DNA from: RPQJ01 sp963762315
Lineage (GTDB): Bacteria > Pseudomonadota > Gammaproteobacteria > Steroidobacterales > Steroidobacteraceae
Assembly (NCBI GenBank): GCA_963762315.1
Contig: CAVXKO010000005.1
Location: forward strand, 124,001 to 188,000
DNA length: 64,000 nt
Direction: 5' to 3'
A model generated the notes under the pieces. The model was not told where the DNA came from. It saw only the letters and a program-made list of their open reading frames with translations, and did not search any database. Every line of letters begins with the position of its first letter. The stretch's first letter is position 1. The position numbers and the translations under genes are program-made. Of the stretch, positions 25,796-34,647 are shown one piece after another.

Positions 25796-28029
25796 GCACG
25801 CTCTCTCCTGGGCTCGAACCTGCGCACGTCGGTGCGCGTCGTCGCGGCCCTCGTTTCATTCAACGGCAGCACGATGCGGATGCGCGCGCCGCCTTCGGCA
25901 CGGTTCTCCGCCTCGATCGAACCCCCATGCTCCTCGACGATCTTGCGGACGATCGCGAGGCCGAGCCCGGTGCCCTTGGCCTTCGTCGTCACGTAAGGAT
26001 CGAACACCTGGCCGACCAGCTCGCGCTGGAATCCCGGACCGTTGTCCGACACGGTGACCTCCGCCGCCTCGTCGCCGCCCCCGCGCCGCGCGAGCCGGGT
26101 CGCCACCTCGATCTCGCCGCCGGACTGGCCCTCGAGCGCCTCGACGGCGTTCGTGAGCAGGTTGTGCAGCAACTGGCGCAGCCGGCCCGGATCGGCCATC
26201 ACCGCGCCGAGCTTCGGGTCGAGATCGAGAGCGAGCTGCACCCGCCGCTGCGGATCCTGCGCTCGATAGAGGTCGGTGACCTCGGTGACGAGACGATTCA
26301 ACTCCACCGACGCCATCTCGAGCCGCGGCGCGCGAGCATACTCGCTGAACGCGTTCACCATCTCCTTCATCGCCTCCACCTGCTGGACGATGGTCTCCGT
26401 GGCGCGCTCGAGCAGCTGCGCGTCCTTCTCGTCCTTGATCGAGGGCAGCAGCCTGTGGCGCATGCGCTCCGCCGACAGGCGGATCGGCGTCAGCGGATTC
26501 TTGATCTCGTGCGCGAGCCGCCGTGCCACTTCGCCCCAGGCTGCCTCGCGCTGCGCCTGCAGCATCACGGTGATGTCGTCGAACACGAGCACCTGGCCGC
26601 CGGGCATGTCGCCTTCCCCGGGCAGCGGCGTGCACGCGCACATCAGGATGCGCCGGCCTGACGGGCCCTGCAGCACCATCTGCTCGCGCCATTCGGCCTC
26701 CCCGGCCTCCAGGTGCGCGCGGCAGGCGTCGGCGAACTGCCGTGCGAGGCTGCTGTCCGCACCGAGCTGCCCGAAACCGTCGCCGACGCGCGACTCGAGA
26801 TCCTCGCCGAGGATCATGCCGGCGGCGCGGTTCGCGGTGCGCACACGCAGGTCCGGCTCGAGCGAGATGACGCCCGTCGACAGGCGCGCAAGCACGATGG
26901 CGAGCTTGGCGCGCTCGTTCTCCGCATCGGCCTGCGCGTGGCGCTGGTCCTCGCGCGCCTTGCGCAGGCGCCGGGTCATGTCGTTGAAGGAATGCACGAG
27001 GAAGCCCATCTCGTCGTGCGAAGTGAGCGGCAGGCGGGTGTCGAGGTCGCCCTGCGCGACGGCCCGCGTGCCCTTCACGAGGTCCTGGATCGGCTGCACG
27101 AGACGCTGCGCCGTGAAGATCGCGCCGTACCACGCGGCGAGCAGCGACAGCAGCAGCACCACGGTGAGCGTGAGGATGAAGCTCGCCTTGAGCGGCTTGC
27201 GCAGGTAATCCTTCTCGCCGAACTGCTTGTAGGCCGCCTGCACCGTGTCGGCGAGCGCGCTCAACCGGTCGGCCACCGGGTACACCGCCTGCAGCACCAT
27301 GCGATCCTGCCCGGGCATCGACGCGCCGAGCGACACGGCCGTGCGGATCAGGTAGCCGCCGGACGGCTGCGGTTCGAGGCTCACGAACGGCCGTCCCTGG
27401 CGAATCTGCAGCAGCACTTCGTCCGGCACGTCGTCGGGCACCACGTCGGACGAGAGGCCCTTGCTCACGCCGATGACGTTGCCGCTCTCGGACGCCACCG
27501 TGATTTCGAGCGCGCCGACCTGCCGTCGCAACGACTCGAGCCGGTCAGGCGACGGGCCGCCGTTCGCGACGATCTGGTCCGCCATCACGTCGGTGGCGGC
27601 GAGATGCTCGCGCATGCGCACTTCGAGCGCCGAACGCGACAGCACCAGGGCGTCGTCGAGGCTGCGGCGGATCTCGACGTTGAACCAGCTGTCGATGCCC
27701 TTGTTGAGAAACTGCACGGCAAAGAAGTAGACGAGCAGGATCGGCAGCGTGGCGAGCACGCCGAAGATCCACACCATGCGCGCCTTGAGGCGCGAGCCGA
27801 TCACGTGGCCGCGCCAGTCGCGCACCAGCTGGGCGAGCTTCACACCGAGCAACCCGACCAGCACCACGAGGCCGGCGATGTTGATCATCAGGATCCACGG
27901 GTGCAGGCGGCTGAACTGCTCCGAGTTCTGCGCCGTCTGCGCCATGAACAGGATGGCCGCCAGCCACAGGAGGCCGCCGACGCCCATGACCGCCGCATTG
28001 GCGGCGCGCTTCAGGGTCGGAGCGTCCAT
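25792..28029 (-). CDS. ntrY: NtrY-like sensor histidine kinase
   Basis: A 745-residue membrane kinase. Three membrane helices lie at the N-terminus (to about residue 105), then a periplasmic region, a further helix near residue 285, a HAMP segment (RLVQPIQDLVKGTRAVAQGD), a PAS domain, the phospho-acceptor His507 in RLAHEIKNPLTPIRLSAER, and a catalytic ATPase domain (VSDNGPGF and TKAKGTGLGLAIV). NtrY kinases respond to nitrogen, redox or envelope signals. It follows the DUF4390 gene with a 19-base overlap, as in many beta- and gammaproteobacteria, and leads into ntrX. Confidence 0.93.
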   Translation of the reverse strand: MDAPTLKRAANAAVMGVGGLLWLAAILFMAQTAQNSEQFSRLHPWILMINIAGLVVLVGLLGVKLAQLVRDWRGHVIGSRLKARMVWIFGVLATLPILLVYFFAVQFLNKGIDSWFNVEIRRSLDDALVLSRSALEVRMREHLAATDVMADQIVANGGPSPDRLESLRRQVGALEITVASESGNVIGVSKGLSSDVVPDDVPDEVLLQIRQGRPFVSLEPQPSGGYLIRTAVSLGASMPGQDRMVLQAVYPVADRLSALADTVQAAYKQFGEKDYLRKPLKASFILTLTVVLLLSLLAAWYGAIFTAQRLVQPIQDLVKGTRAVAQGDLDTRLPLTSHDEMGFLVHSFNDMTRRLRKAREDQRHAQADAENERAKLAIVLARLSTGVISLEPDLRVRTANRAAGMILGEDLESRVGDGFGQLGADSSLARQFADACRAHLEAGEAEWREQMVLQGPSGRRILMCACTPLPGEGDMPGGQVLVFDDITVMLQAQREAAWGEVARRLAHEIKNPLTPIRLSAERMRHRLLPSIKDEKDAQLLERATETIVQQVEAMKEMVNAFSEYARAPRLEMASVELNRLVTEVTDLYRAQDPQRRVQLALDLDPKLGAVMADPGRLRQLLHNLLTNAVEALEGQSGGEIEVATRLARRGGGDEAAEVTVSDNGPGFQRELVGQVFDPYVTTKAKGTGLGLAIVRKIVEEHGGSIEAENRAEGGARIRIVLPLNETRAATTRTDVRRFEPRRERA

Positions 28030-28568
28030 GTGTACCAGTCGCTTTGCGCGCTCCAGTCGTCGGTCCAGAACAGCAGCCAGCCGAACGCATCTTCCGCGCT
28101 CGCCATGTCGAGCACGGCGCGCACGCGCCCTTCGTATTCGGGGCCGGGCGGCAGCAGGCTCGTGTCGATCACCGGCATTCCCTTCACGTCGGTGATCCGG
28201 GCCAGCGCCGCTTCGATCGTTCCGAAGTCCTGCTGTTCACCCGTGTTGAGGTTGCGCACCAGGTAGCGCTGGCTCAGCGCGTGGTAGGAGAGCTCGAATT
28301 GCTGCTCGATCGACGACACGCTGGCGTCGGGCATCCAGCGTCGCACGCGGTTGACCTCGATCTGGTAGGTGAGGTGCAGCGTGAGCCCGCCGTCGATCGC
28401 CTTGAGCGCCGCCTTGGGCAGCTGCATGTCGAGCTGTGCGTCGAGTTCTACGGCATCGGCGTCGATCTCCGCCTGGGCGCTGCGGATCAGCAGCTGCGAC
28501 TCCTTGGAGGCCGCATGGACGCTGGTCGTTGCGATAAAGCACAGGAGCAAGCCGACCCATAGCCGCAT
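28011..28568 (-). CDS. DUF4390 secreted protein
   Basis: A 185-residue protein with a signal peptide (MRLWVGLLLCFIATTSVHA), so ATG 28568 is preferred over an earlier in-frame start. It has the DUF4390 pattern: AEIDADAVELDAQLDMQLPK, LTYQIEVNRVRRWMPD and YHALSQRYLVRN. The end, WLLFWTDDWSAQSDWYTWTL, is also typical. The role is unknown, but it nearly always precedes ntrY, so it may be a periplasmic partner of that kinase (inference). Confidence 0.88.
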   Translation of the reverse strand: MRLWVGLLLCFIATTSVHAASKESQLLIRSAQAEIDADAVELDAQLDMQLPKAALKAIDGGLTLHLTYQIEVNRVRRWMPDASVSSIEQQFELSYHALSQRYLVRNLNTGEQQDFGTIEAALARITDVKGMPVIDTSLLPPGPEYEGRVRAVLDMASAEDAFGWLLFWTDDWSAQSDWYTWTLRP

Positions 28569-28622
28569 GAATCGCGGCCTATTTCGTCCCCTGGTCGGAA
28601 GGCTGTGGCTCATTTCCAACGA

Positions 28623-29951
28623 TCATAGGCTCTTCCGCAGACAAGCAAAATAGAACCCGTCCATCCCGGTCTCGCCGGGCATGACCTGGTAGCCGGGACC
28701 CTCCCCGGGCCGCCGGGCCGGCCACGTGGCCGTCAGCCCCGGCGTCTGGTCCCCGGCGTCCGGCTGGCGGGACAGGAACCCCGCGACAGTCCGGCTGTTC
28801 TCGGCCGCGAGCACCGAGCAACTCGTATAGAGAAGAGTTCCACCCGGGCGCAGCAGGCGCCAGGCCGCGGCCAGCAGGGCCCGCTGCCGCTGGGCCAGGG
28901 CCGGGATGTCCTTCTCCCGCCGCAGGATCTTGATGTCCGGGTGGCGGCGGATCACGCCGGTGGCCGAACAAGGCACGTCGAGCAGGATCCGGTCGTACGG
29001 CCGGCCATCCCACCAGGCTTCCGGCGTGGCCGCGTCCCCGGCGACCAGCCGCGCCTTCAGCCCCAGCCGGTCGAGGTTCTCGCGAACGCGCTGCAGCCGC
29101 GGCTCGGAAACGTCGAGCGCCGTGACCTCGACCGCCCCGTCCGCCCGTTCGAGCAGGTGGCAGGTCTTCCCGCCCGGCGCGGCGCAGGCATCCAGGATTC
29201 GCTCGCCGCCCTGGGCCCCCAGCAGTTCGACCGCGAGCTGGGCCGCGGCATCCTGCACGGAGAACCGGCCCTCCGCGAAACCGGGCAATGAGCGTACGTC
29301 GGCCGGCGGCGTGACTCGCAAGGCATCCGGCGCGAACGGGTGAACCTCGGCCTGGAACCCGGCGGCCTCGAGATCGCGTTGCACGTCGGCGACGGTGGCA
29401 CGCATCCGGTTCACGCGCAGCCACAGCGGCGGATGACGGTTGTTCTCGTCGAGCACGGCTTCGAGCATGTCGGGCCGCTCGTGACGCAGCGCCTCGACCA
29501 GCCAGCGCGGGTGCGCGGTGCGGACCGACAGGTCGCGATCCACTGCGTGGAGGATGGCTTCCCGTTCGCGCTGGAACCGGCGCAGCAGGGCATTCACGAA
29601 ACCGGACGCCTTGGGCAGGCCGAGGGCCCGCGTCGCATTCACGGTCTCGGACACGGCCGCATGCTCGGCGACGTCGCCCGAGATCAACTGGTACAGCCCG
29701 ACTTCGATCAACGCACGCAGGCTGGGCTGAAGCTTCTCGGGCGGCCGCTCGGCCAGCGCCTTGACGATCGCGACGAGCCGCAGATGCCAGCGCAGCGTGC
29801 CGTAGCAGAGCGAGCGCTTGAGACCGCGCGCGGAGCCCTCGTCCGATTCGGCGGCGAGCAGCTCGTCGAGCGAACGGCCCCGGTCCGTGACTTCGGCCAC
29901 GATGCGCGCGGCATCGGCACGCAGCCGGGCGGTGGGCGCGACGTCATGCAT
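28623..29951 (-). CDS. rsmB: 16S rRNA (cytosine-967-C5)-methyltransferase RsmB
   Basis: A 442-residue enzyme with an N-terminal NusB-like RNA-binding domain (GLPKASGFVNALLRRF) and a Rossmann methyltransferase domain. The AdoMet site is ILDACAAPGGKTCH. Catalytic cysteines are in DVPCSATGVIRRHPDIK and YTSCSV. ATG at 29951 overlaps the fmt stop by eight bases, the usual fmt-rsmB arrangement. Confidence 0.94.
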   Translation of the reverse strand: MHDVAPTARLRADAARIVAEVTDRGRSLDELLAAESDEGSARGLKRSLCYGTLRWHLRLVAIVKALAERPPEKLQPSLRALIEVGLYQLISGDVAEHAAVSETVNATRALGLPKASGFVNALLRRFQREREAILHAVDRDLSVRTAHPRWLVEALRHERPDMLEAVLDENNRHPPLWLRVNRMRATVADVQRDLEAAGFQAEVHPFAPDALRVTPPADVRSLPGFAEGRFSVQDAAAQLAVELLGAQGGERILDACAAPGGKTCHLLERADGAVEVTALDVSEPRLQRVRENLDRLGLKARLVAGDAATPEAWWDGRPYDRILLDVPCSATGVIRRHPDIKILRREKDIPALAQRQRALLAAAWRLLRPGGTLLYTSCSVLAAENSRTVAGFLSRQPDAGDQTPGLTATWPARRPGEGPGYQVMPGETGMDGFYFACLRKSL

Positions 29952-30897
29952 CGGGCAAGCCCAGTCGCGCGCCCTGCAGCGGTGCCGCATTCAGGAACTC
30001 GGCGGCGCTCGTCGGCTTGCGGCCCGGCAACTGCAGGGTTTCGAGCTGCAGCGCGCCTTCGCCCGTCGCCACGACGATGCGTCCGTCGCGCGCCTCGATC
30101 ACTTCTCCCGGCGCAGCCGTCGCGCAGCTGGTGCCCACGGCCGTCGCCTCCCAGATTCGCAGTTGCTGGCCGCGCCAGCGCGTTTCCGCGACCGGCCAGG
30201 GATTGAACGCCCGCACCTGCCGGTCGATCGCCGCCGCGGGTTGCGCCCAGTCGATGATCGCCTCTTCCTTGCGGATCTTGGCGGCATACGTGGCGCCCTC
30301 GGCGGGCTGGGCCACGGGCGCGATCCGTCCTGCCGTCCACTCTTCGATCGCAGCGACTGCCGCCTGCGCCCCGAGCACCGCCAGCCGGTCGTGCAACTGG
30401 CCGCTGGTCTCGCGCGCGCCAATGTCGGTCTCGCGCGTGAGCAGCATCGGCCCGGTGTCGAGGCCCGCGTCCATCTTCATGATGGTGATGCCGGTGCGCG
30501 CATCACCCGCGAGGAGGGCGCGATGGATGGGCGCGGCGCCGCGCCAGCGCGGCAGCAGCGACCCGTGGATGTTGAGGCAGCCGAGTCGCGGCACGTCGAG
30601 GATCGACTGCGGCAGGATCAGGCCGTATGCCACGACGACCATCAGGTCCGCGCCGTACGCGGCGAGCCGCTCGACCGCGTCCGGGGTCTTGAGCGTCGCG
30701 GGTTGCTCGACGGCGACGCCGAGTTCGAGCGCGCGCTGCTTCACCGGGCCGGCCGTCAGCACGCGGCCACGGCCGGCAGGTCGATCGGGCTGGGTGTACG
30801 CCGCGAGCACCTGGTGTCCGGCGGCGTGCAGCGCGTCGAGCGCCGGCACGGAAAACTCCGGCGTGCCGGCGAAGACGATGCGCAGTCGTTGGGTCAA
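29944..30897 (-). CDS. fmt: Methionyl-tRNA formyltransferase
   Basis: A 317-residue enzyme that adds the formyl group to initiator Met-tRNA. The catalytic domain has RIVFAGTPEFSVPALDAL and HGSLLPRWRGAAPIHRALL; the C-terminal OB-like domain follows. It starts at TTG (30897), which overlaps the def stop as TTGA, so the two are translationally coupled. No ATG fits this position. Confidence 0.93.
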   Translation of the reverse strand: MTQRLRIVFAGTPEFSVPALDALHAAGHQVLAAYTQPDRPAGRGRVLTAGPVKQRALELGVAVEQPATLKTPDAVERLAAYGADLMVVVAYGLILPQSILDVPRLGCLNIHGSLLPRWRGAAPIHRALLAGDARTGITIMKMDAGLDTGPMLLTRETDIGARETSGQLHDRLAVLGAQAAVAAIEEWTAGRIAPVAQPAEGATYAAKIRKEEAIIDWAQPAAAIDRQVRAFNPWPVAETRWRGQQLRIWEATAVGTSCATAAPGEVIEARDGRIVVATGEGALQLETLQLPGRKPTSAAEFLNAAPLQGARLGLPDA

Positions 30898-31442
30898 ATC
30901 ACGGGCGCCCGCGTGCGATCGCGGCTCGTCGGGCCCGGGGCCCGGTTCTGCCGCTCCTTCTCCAGTTTCTTGCGGATGCGCGTGCGCTTGAGGTCCGAGA
31001 GGTAATCGACGAAGAGCTTGCCTTCGAGGTGATCCATCTCGTGCTGGATGCACACGGCAAGCAGGCCGTCGGCCTCGAGTTCGAAGGACCTGCCGTCGCG
31101 GTCGAGCGCGCGGACCACGACTCGCTCCGCGCGCGCCGTCAGCTTGTCGAAGATACCGGGAACCGAGAGGCAACCCTCCTCCGCCTCGACCGAGCCGTCA
31201 CGCTCGAGGATCTCCGGATTGACGAAGGCGAGCGGCCGGGACCGGTCTTCGGTCACGTCCACCACGAGCACCCGCTTGTGCACGTTGACCTGGGTCGCCG
31301 CCAGCCCGATGCCGGGCGCGGCATACATGGTCTCCAGCATGTCGTCGACCAGCTGCCGCAGGTCGTCGTCGACGTGCTCGACCTGCGCCGCTTTGGTACG
31401 CAGTCGAGGATCTGGATACTCAAGGATGGTGAGCTTCGCCAT
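30894..31442 (-). CDS. def: Peptide deformylase
   Basis: A 182-residue metalloprotease that removes the formyl group from nascent proteins. All three motifs are intact: GIGLAATQV, EGCLSVP and QHEMDHLEGKLF. The C-terminus has a basic tail (KRTRIRKKLEKERQN) as in other type I enzymes. It is first in the def-fmt-rsmB-DUF4390-ntrY-ntrX run and divergent from the lysM gene. Confidence 0.95.
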   Translation of the reverse strand: MAKLTILEYPDPRLRTKAAQVEHVDDDLRQLVDDMLETMYAAPGIGLAATQVNVHKRVLVVDVTEDRSRPLAFVNPEILERDGSVEAEEGCLSVPGIFDKLTARAERVVVRALDRDGRSFELEADGLLAVCIQHEMDHLEGKLFVDYLSDLKRTRIRKKLEKERQNRAPGPTSRDRTRAPVI

Positions 31443-31617
31443 TCGTTGGAAAATGCTGCTAAAGTTAAGTCGCGCTTGAGTTTTGGGTCCGCGGAAACGC
31501 TCTGGACACCGTCGCCGTCCTGCAGTGTGGTCCGAGTGAGACGTGGTCGGCAGCAGCCGTCCGGCGCGACGGATTATAAGGCGACGGTCGCGACCCCGAT
31601 ACCCGATGGAGAAAGGG

Positions 31618-32859
31618 ATGGATCGTAAGCTGCGTGGCGTTTCTTCAGCCTTGCTGGCCCCGAAAACGTGGGCCCGGGCACTCGTCCTGGGGGCCCTCGT
31701 CGCCGGAACCGGGCTTGCGCTCGGCTTGGCCGCGCCCCAGCCGGTGCTGGCGGCCGATTCGGGCGACCGCTCCATGTCGGTGCCGCTCGCCCCGAACGCC
31801 CCGGAACGTTATGTCGTGAAGAAAGGCGACACGCTGTGGGACATCGCCGGCGTGTACCTCAAGGATCCCTGGTACTGGCCGGAGATCTGGCAAGTCAACC
31901 CCGACATCGTCAACCCGCACCTGATCTATCCGGGTGACGTGTTGTACCTCACCTACGTCGACGGCAAGCCGCGCGTCACCGTCGGCGAGCCGGGCACCGT
32001 GCGGCTCTCGCCACAGGTGCGCACGGAGCCGCTGTCGGGCGCGGTGCGCGCCATTCCGTACGAGCTGCTCATGACCTTCGTCGGCCGCCCTCAGCTGCTC
32101 AGCGCGAAGGAGGTCAAGGACGCTCCCTACGTGGTGGGAATGCGCGACCAGCACATCGTCGGTTCTACCGCGAACGAGATCTATGCCCAGGGCCTCGGCA
32201 AGCCGGAGGCAGGCTCGAACTTTACGGTCGTGCACGTGGGCGAGGAACTCCGCGACCCGGACGACGGCGCCAAGCTCGGCTACCTGACGTACTACGCCGG
32301 CACCGGCCGCGTCATCCAGACCAGCGGCGCGGTCGTGCCGGGATCCGACTCGATCTTGCACATGAAGCGCGAGGAGAACCTGACCCACCTGCGCGTGCTC
32401 GATACCGGCCGCGAAATCCTGCAGGGCGACAAGCTGTTCCCCGCCAAGGTGGATGTCGGCGACGACTTCGTGATTTCCGCGCCGTCCAACAATGAACTGC
32501 TCGGGCAGATCATCGCCGTCGTCGACGGCGTGCACGTGGCCGGCAAGTACCAGGTCCTGGCCATCAATCGCGGCGCGCGCCACGGCCTGAAGCCCGGCAA
32601 CGCGCTCGCGGTCTTCTACCGGGGCGAGGAAATTCGCGACCGCTACAGCCGCGGCGAGGACTGGATGAAATACACCGCCACCTACGACAAGGTCCGCCTG
32701 CCCGACGAGCGCAGCGCCACGGTCCTGCTGTTCACGGTGTATGACCGCATGAGCTACGGCTTGGTCGTGGAATCGTCGCAGGTCATTCGCCGGGGCGATT
32801 TCGTGGCGCCGCCTTCCTTCGGGCATCGCGACAACGGGATCAAGGACTTCATCCGCTGA
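31618..32859 (+). CDS. Secreted LysM-domain protein
   Basis: A 413-residue exported protein. After the signal region (cleavage near VLA), one LysM domain spans about residues 62-115 (YVVKKGDTLWDIAGVYLKDP and VNPHLIYPGDVLYL), which binds peptidoglycan. The remaining 300 residues are a conserved tail seen in LysM proteins encoded beside dprA. Start ATG 31618 has GAGAAAGGG before it. Function unknown; a cell-envelope role is likely. Confidence 0.9.
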   Translation: MDRKLRGVSSALLAPKTWARALVLGALVAGTGLALGLAAPQPVLAADSGDRSMSVPLAPNAPERYVVKKGDTLWDIAGVYLKDPWYWPEIWQVNPDIVNPHLIYPGDVLYLTYVDGKPRVTVGEPGTVRLSPQVRTEPLSGAVRAIPYELLMTFVGRPQLLSAKEVKDAPYVVGMRDQHIVGSTANEIYAQGLGKPEAGSNFTVVHVGEELRDPDDGAKLGYLTYYAGTGRVIQTSGAVVPGSDSILHMKREENLTHLRVLDTGREILQGDKLFPAKVDVGDDFVISAPSNNELLGQIIAVVDGVHVAGKYQVLAINRGARHGLKPGNALAVFYRGEEIRDRYSRGEDWMKYTATYDKVRLPDERSATVLLFTVYDRMSYGLVVESSQVIRRGDFVAPPSFGHRDNGIKDFIR

Positions 32860-32899
32860 ACCACGCCGGCGCAGCGCAACTGGACGATCGCGCCTGATT

Positions 32900-32940
32900 T
32901 GCAAAGAGCCTGCCGGGTACCCTCCCGGTAGGCTCTTTGC
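32900..32940 (+). terminator. Strong hairpin between lysM and dprA
   Basis: GCAAAGAGCCTGCCGGG pairs with CCCGGTAGGCTCTTTGC (one mismatch over 17 bases). It lies 41 bases after the lysM stop and ends two bases before the dprA ATG. No T tract follows. It may end lysM transcripts or mask the dprA ribosome site. Confidence 0.65.
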
Positions 32941-32942
32941 GC

Positions 32943-34064
32943 ATGGACGACTCCTACGCCTGGCTCGCGCTCGCCCGTGCGCCCGGCCTGCATGCCCGGC
33001 AGCTCGAGCCGTGGCTGGCCGACGGCCGCACGCCCCCGTGCGTGCTTCGTGAATCGCCGAAGACCCTGGCGGCGCTGGGACTCGGCCAGCCGGCGATCGG
33101 CGCCCTGCTGAACCCGGATTCCGCGGCGATCGCACGCGACCAGCGGTGGCTGGAAGGATCACGCCGGTCGCTCGTCACCTGGGGATCGCCCCAGTACCCG
33201 GAGCTGCTGGCGCTCATTCCCGATCCGCCGCTGGTGCTGTTCGTCGAGGGCGAACCGGACGTGCTCGGCCTCCCGCAGCTGGCGATGGTCGGCAGCCGCA
33301 ATCCCTCCACCCTGGGCCGCGAAACGGCCACGCAATTTGCGCAGCATCTCGCGCGATCCGGCCTCGCGATCACCAGTGGGCTGGCGCTCGGCATCGACGC
33401 GGCCAGTCATCGCGGCGCACTGCGGGGCCCGGGCAAGACCGTCGCGGTGCTCGGTTGCGGGCTCGATGCGATCTATCCGCGCGAAAACACCGCGCTGGCC
33501 GCCGAGATCGTGGCCTCGGGCGGCGCCCTGGTGGCCGACCTGCCGACCGGTACCCCGCCCCTGAAGCAGCACTTCCCGCGCCGCAATCGCCTGATCAGCG
33601 GCTTGTCCGTCGGAACCCTGGTGGTCGAGGCGGCCCTCCAGAGCGGTTCCCTGATCACGGCCCGCCTGGCCGGGGACCAGGGCCGGGAGGTCTTCGCGAT
33701 TCCGGGCTCCATCCACAATCCCATGGCCCGGGGCTGCCACCGGCTGATCCGGCAAGGGGCGACGCTGGTGGAAGGCGTGGAAGACATCTTCCTGGAGCTG
33801 GGCGCGCTGCTCGCCGGCCTCAGCCCTGCCCGGGAGCCAGAAGCCACTGAACTGAAAGGGGATTTTGGGCAGAAGTTGGACAAGGACTATGAAATCCTGT
33901 TAGATGCGCTCGGCTTCGAGACGGCCGTCGTGGACACCCTGGTGGCCCGGACGGGGCTCGCAGCCGGTGCGGTCGCGTCGATGTTGCTCATCCTCGAGCT
34001 CGACGGAAGGGTCCAACAGCAGCCGGGCGGACGGTACAGCCGACGGTTGCCGGGGAAGGTGTAA
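32943..34064 (+). CDS. dprA: DNA-processing protein DprA
   Basis: A 373-residue protein with the extended Rossmann fold that loads RecA onto incoming single-stranded DNA in natural transformation. Signature stretches are MVGSRNPSTLGRETA, GLALGIDAASHRGAL, AVLGCGLDAIYPREN, SGLSVGTLVVEAALQSGSL and AIPGSIHNPMARGCHRLI. A C-terminal winged-helix (DprA_WH) occupies the last 65 residues or so. The gene overlaps smg by one base (TAATG). No clear Shine-Dalgarno is visible because the hairpin abuts the start. Confidence 0.93.
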   Translation: MDDSYAWLALARAPGLHARQLEPWLADGRTPPCVLRESPKTLAALGLGQPAIGALLNPDSAAIARDQRWLEGSRRSLVTWGSPQYPELLALIPDPPLVLFVEGEPDVLGLPQLAMVGSRNPSTLGRETATQFAQHLARSGLAITSGLALGIDAASHRGALRGPGKTVAVLGCGLDAIYPRENTALAAEIVASGGALVADLPTGTPPLKQHFPRRNRLISGLSVGTLVVEAALQSGSLITARLAGDQGREVFAIPGSIHNPMARGCHRLIRQGATLVEGVEDIFLELGALLAGLSPAREPEATELKGDFGQKLDKDYEILLDALGFETAVVDTLVARTGLAAGAVASMLLILELDGRVQQQPGGRYSRRLPGKV

Positions 34065-34543
34065 TGAAGGACGGCGTTCTCGACATCCTGATCTACCTGT
34101 TCGAGAACTACTTCGACACCGACACGGACGACGGCCTTGAACCCGACCGCGACACCTTGAAGCAGGAACTGGAGCACGCGGGATTTCCCACGGGTGAGGT
34201 CGAGCGCGCGCTGTGCTGGCTCGAGGAACTGGCCACCGACCCGGCGCGCCAGCACCCCTCGCCGACGACCCGCGCCATCCGCGTGTTCGCCGCCCTGGAG
34301 CAGGCCCGGCTCGACACGGACTGCCGGGGCTACCTCGTGCACCTCGAGCAGGTCGGCATCCTGTCGCCGACGCAGCGCGAGCTGGTCATCGACCGGTTGA
34401 TGGCGCTCGAGGGCGACGAGATCGACATCGAGAAATTGAAGTGGGTCGTGCTGATGGTGCTCTTCAGCCAGCCCGGACAGGAAACCGCGTTCTCCCGGAT
34501 GGAGGACCTGGTGTTCGAGGATCGCAGCGGAGCCATCCACTGA
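34064..34543 (+). CDS. smg: Smg family protein (DUF494)
   Basis: A 159-residue protein of the Smg/DUF494 family, recognised by MKDGVLDILIYLFENYFD, RAIRVFAALEQARLDTDCRGY and KWVVLMVLFSQPGQE. It is usually found between dprA and topA in gammaproteobacteria, as here. Its biochemical function is not established. Confidence 0.92.
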   Translation: MKDGVLDILIYLFENYFDTDTDDGLEPDRDTLKQELEHAGFPTGEVERALCWLEELATDPARQHPSPTTRAIRVFAALEQARLDTDCRGYLVHLEQVGILSPTQRELVIDRLMALEGDEIDIEKLKWVVLMVLFSQPGQETAFSRMEDLVFEDRSGAIH

Positions 34544-34550
34544 GTTCCCT

Positions 34551-34597
34551 TACCTCTCCCGCTTGCGGGAGAGGTCGCACCCAGTGCGGGTGAGGGG
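34551..34597. repeat. Palindromic repeat, single unit
   Basis: TACCTCTCCCGCTTGCGGGA with its partner GAGGT and a GTGAGGGGC end lies between smg and topA. Confidence 0.88.
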
Positions 34598-34647
34598 CGC
34601 ATTTTTTCAATCTGCCGCGCACTGCCGCGGCATGTTTTTTTCGGGAC

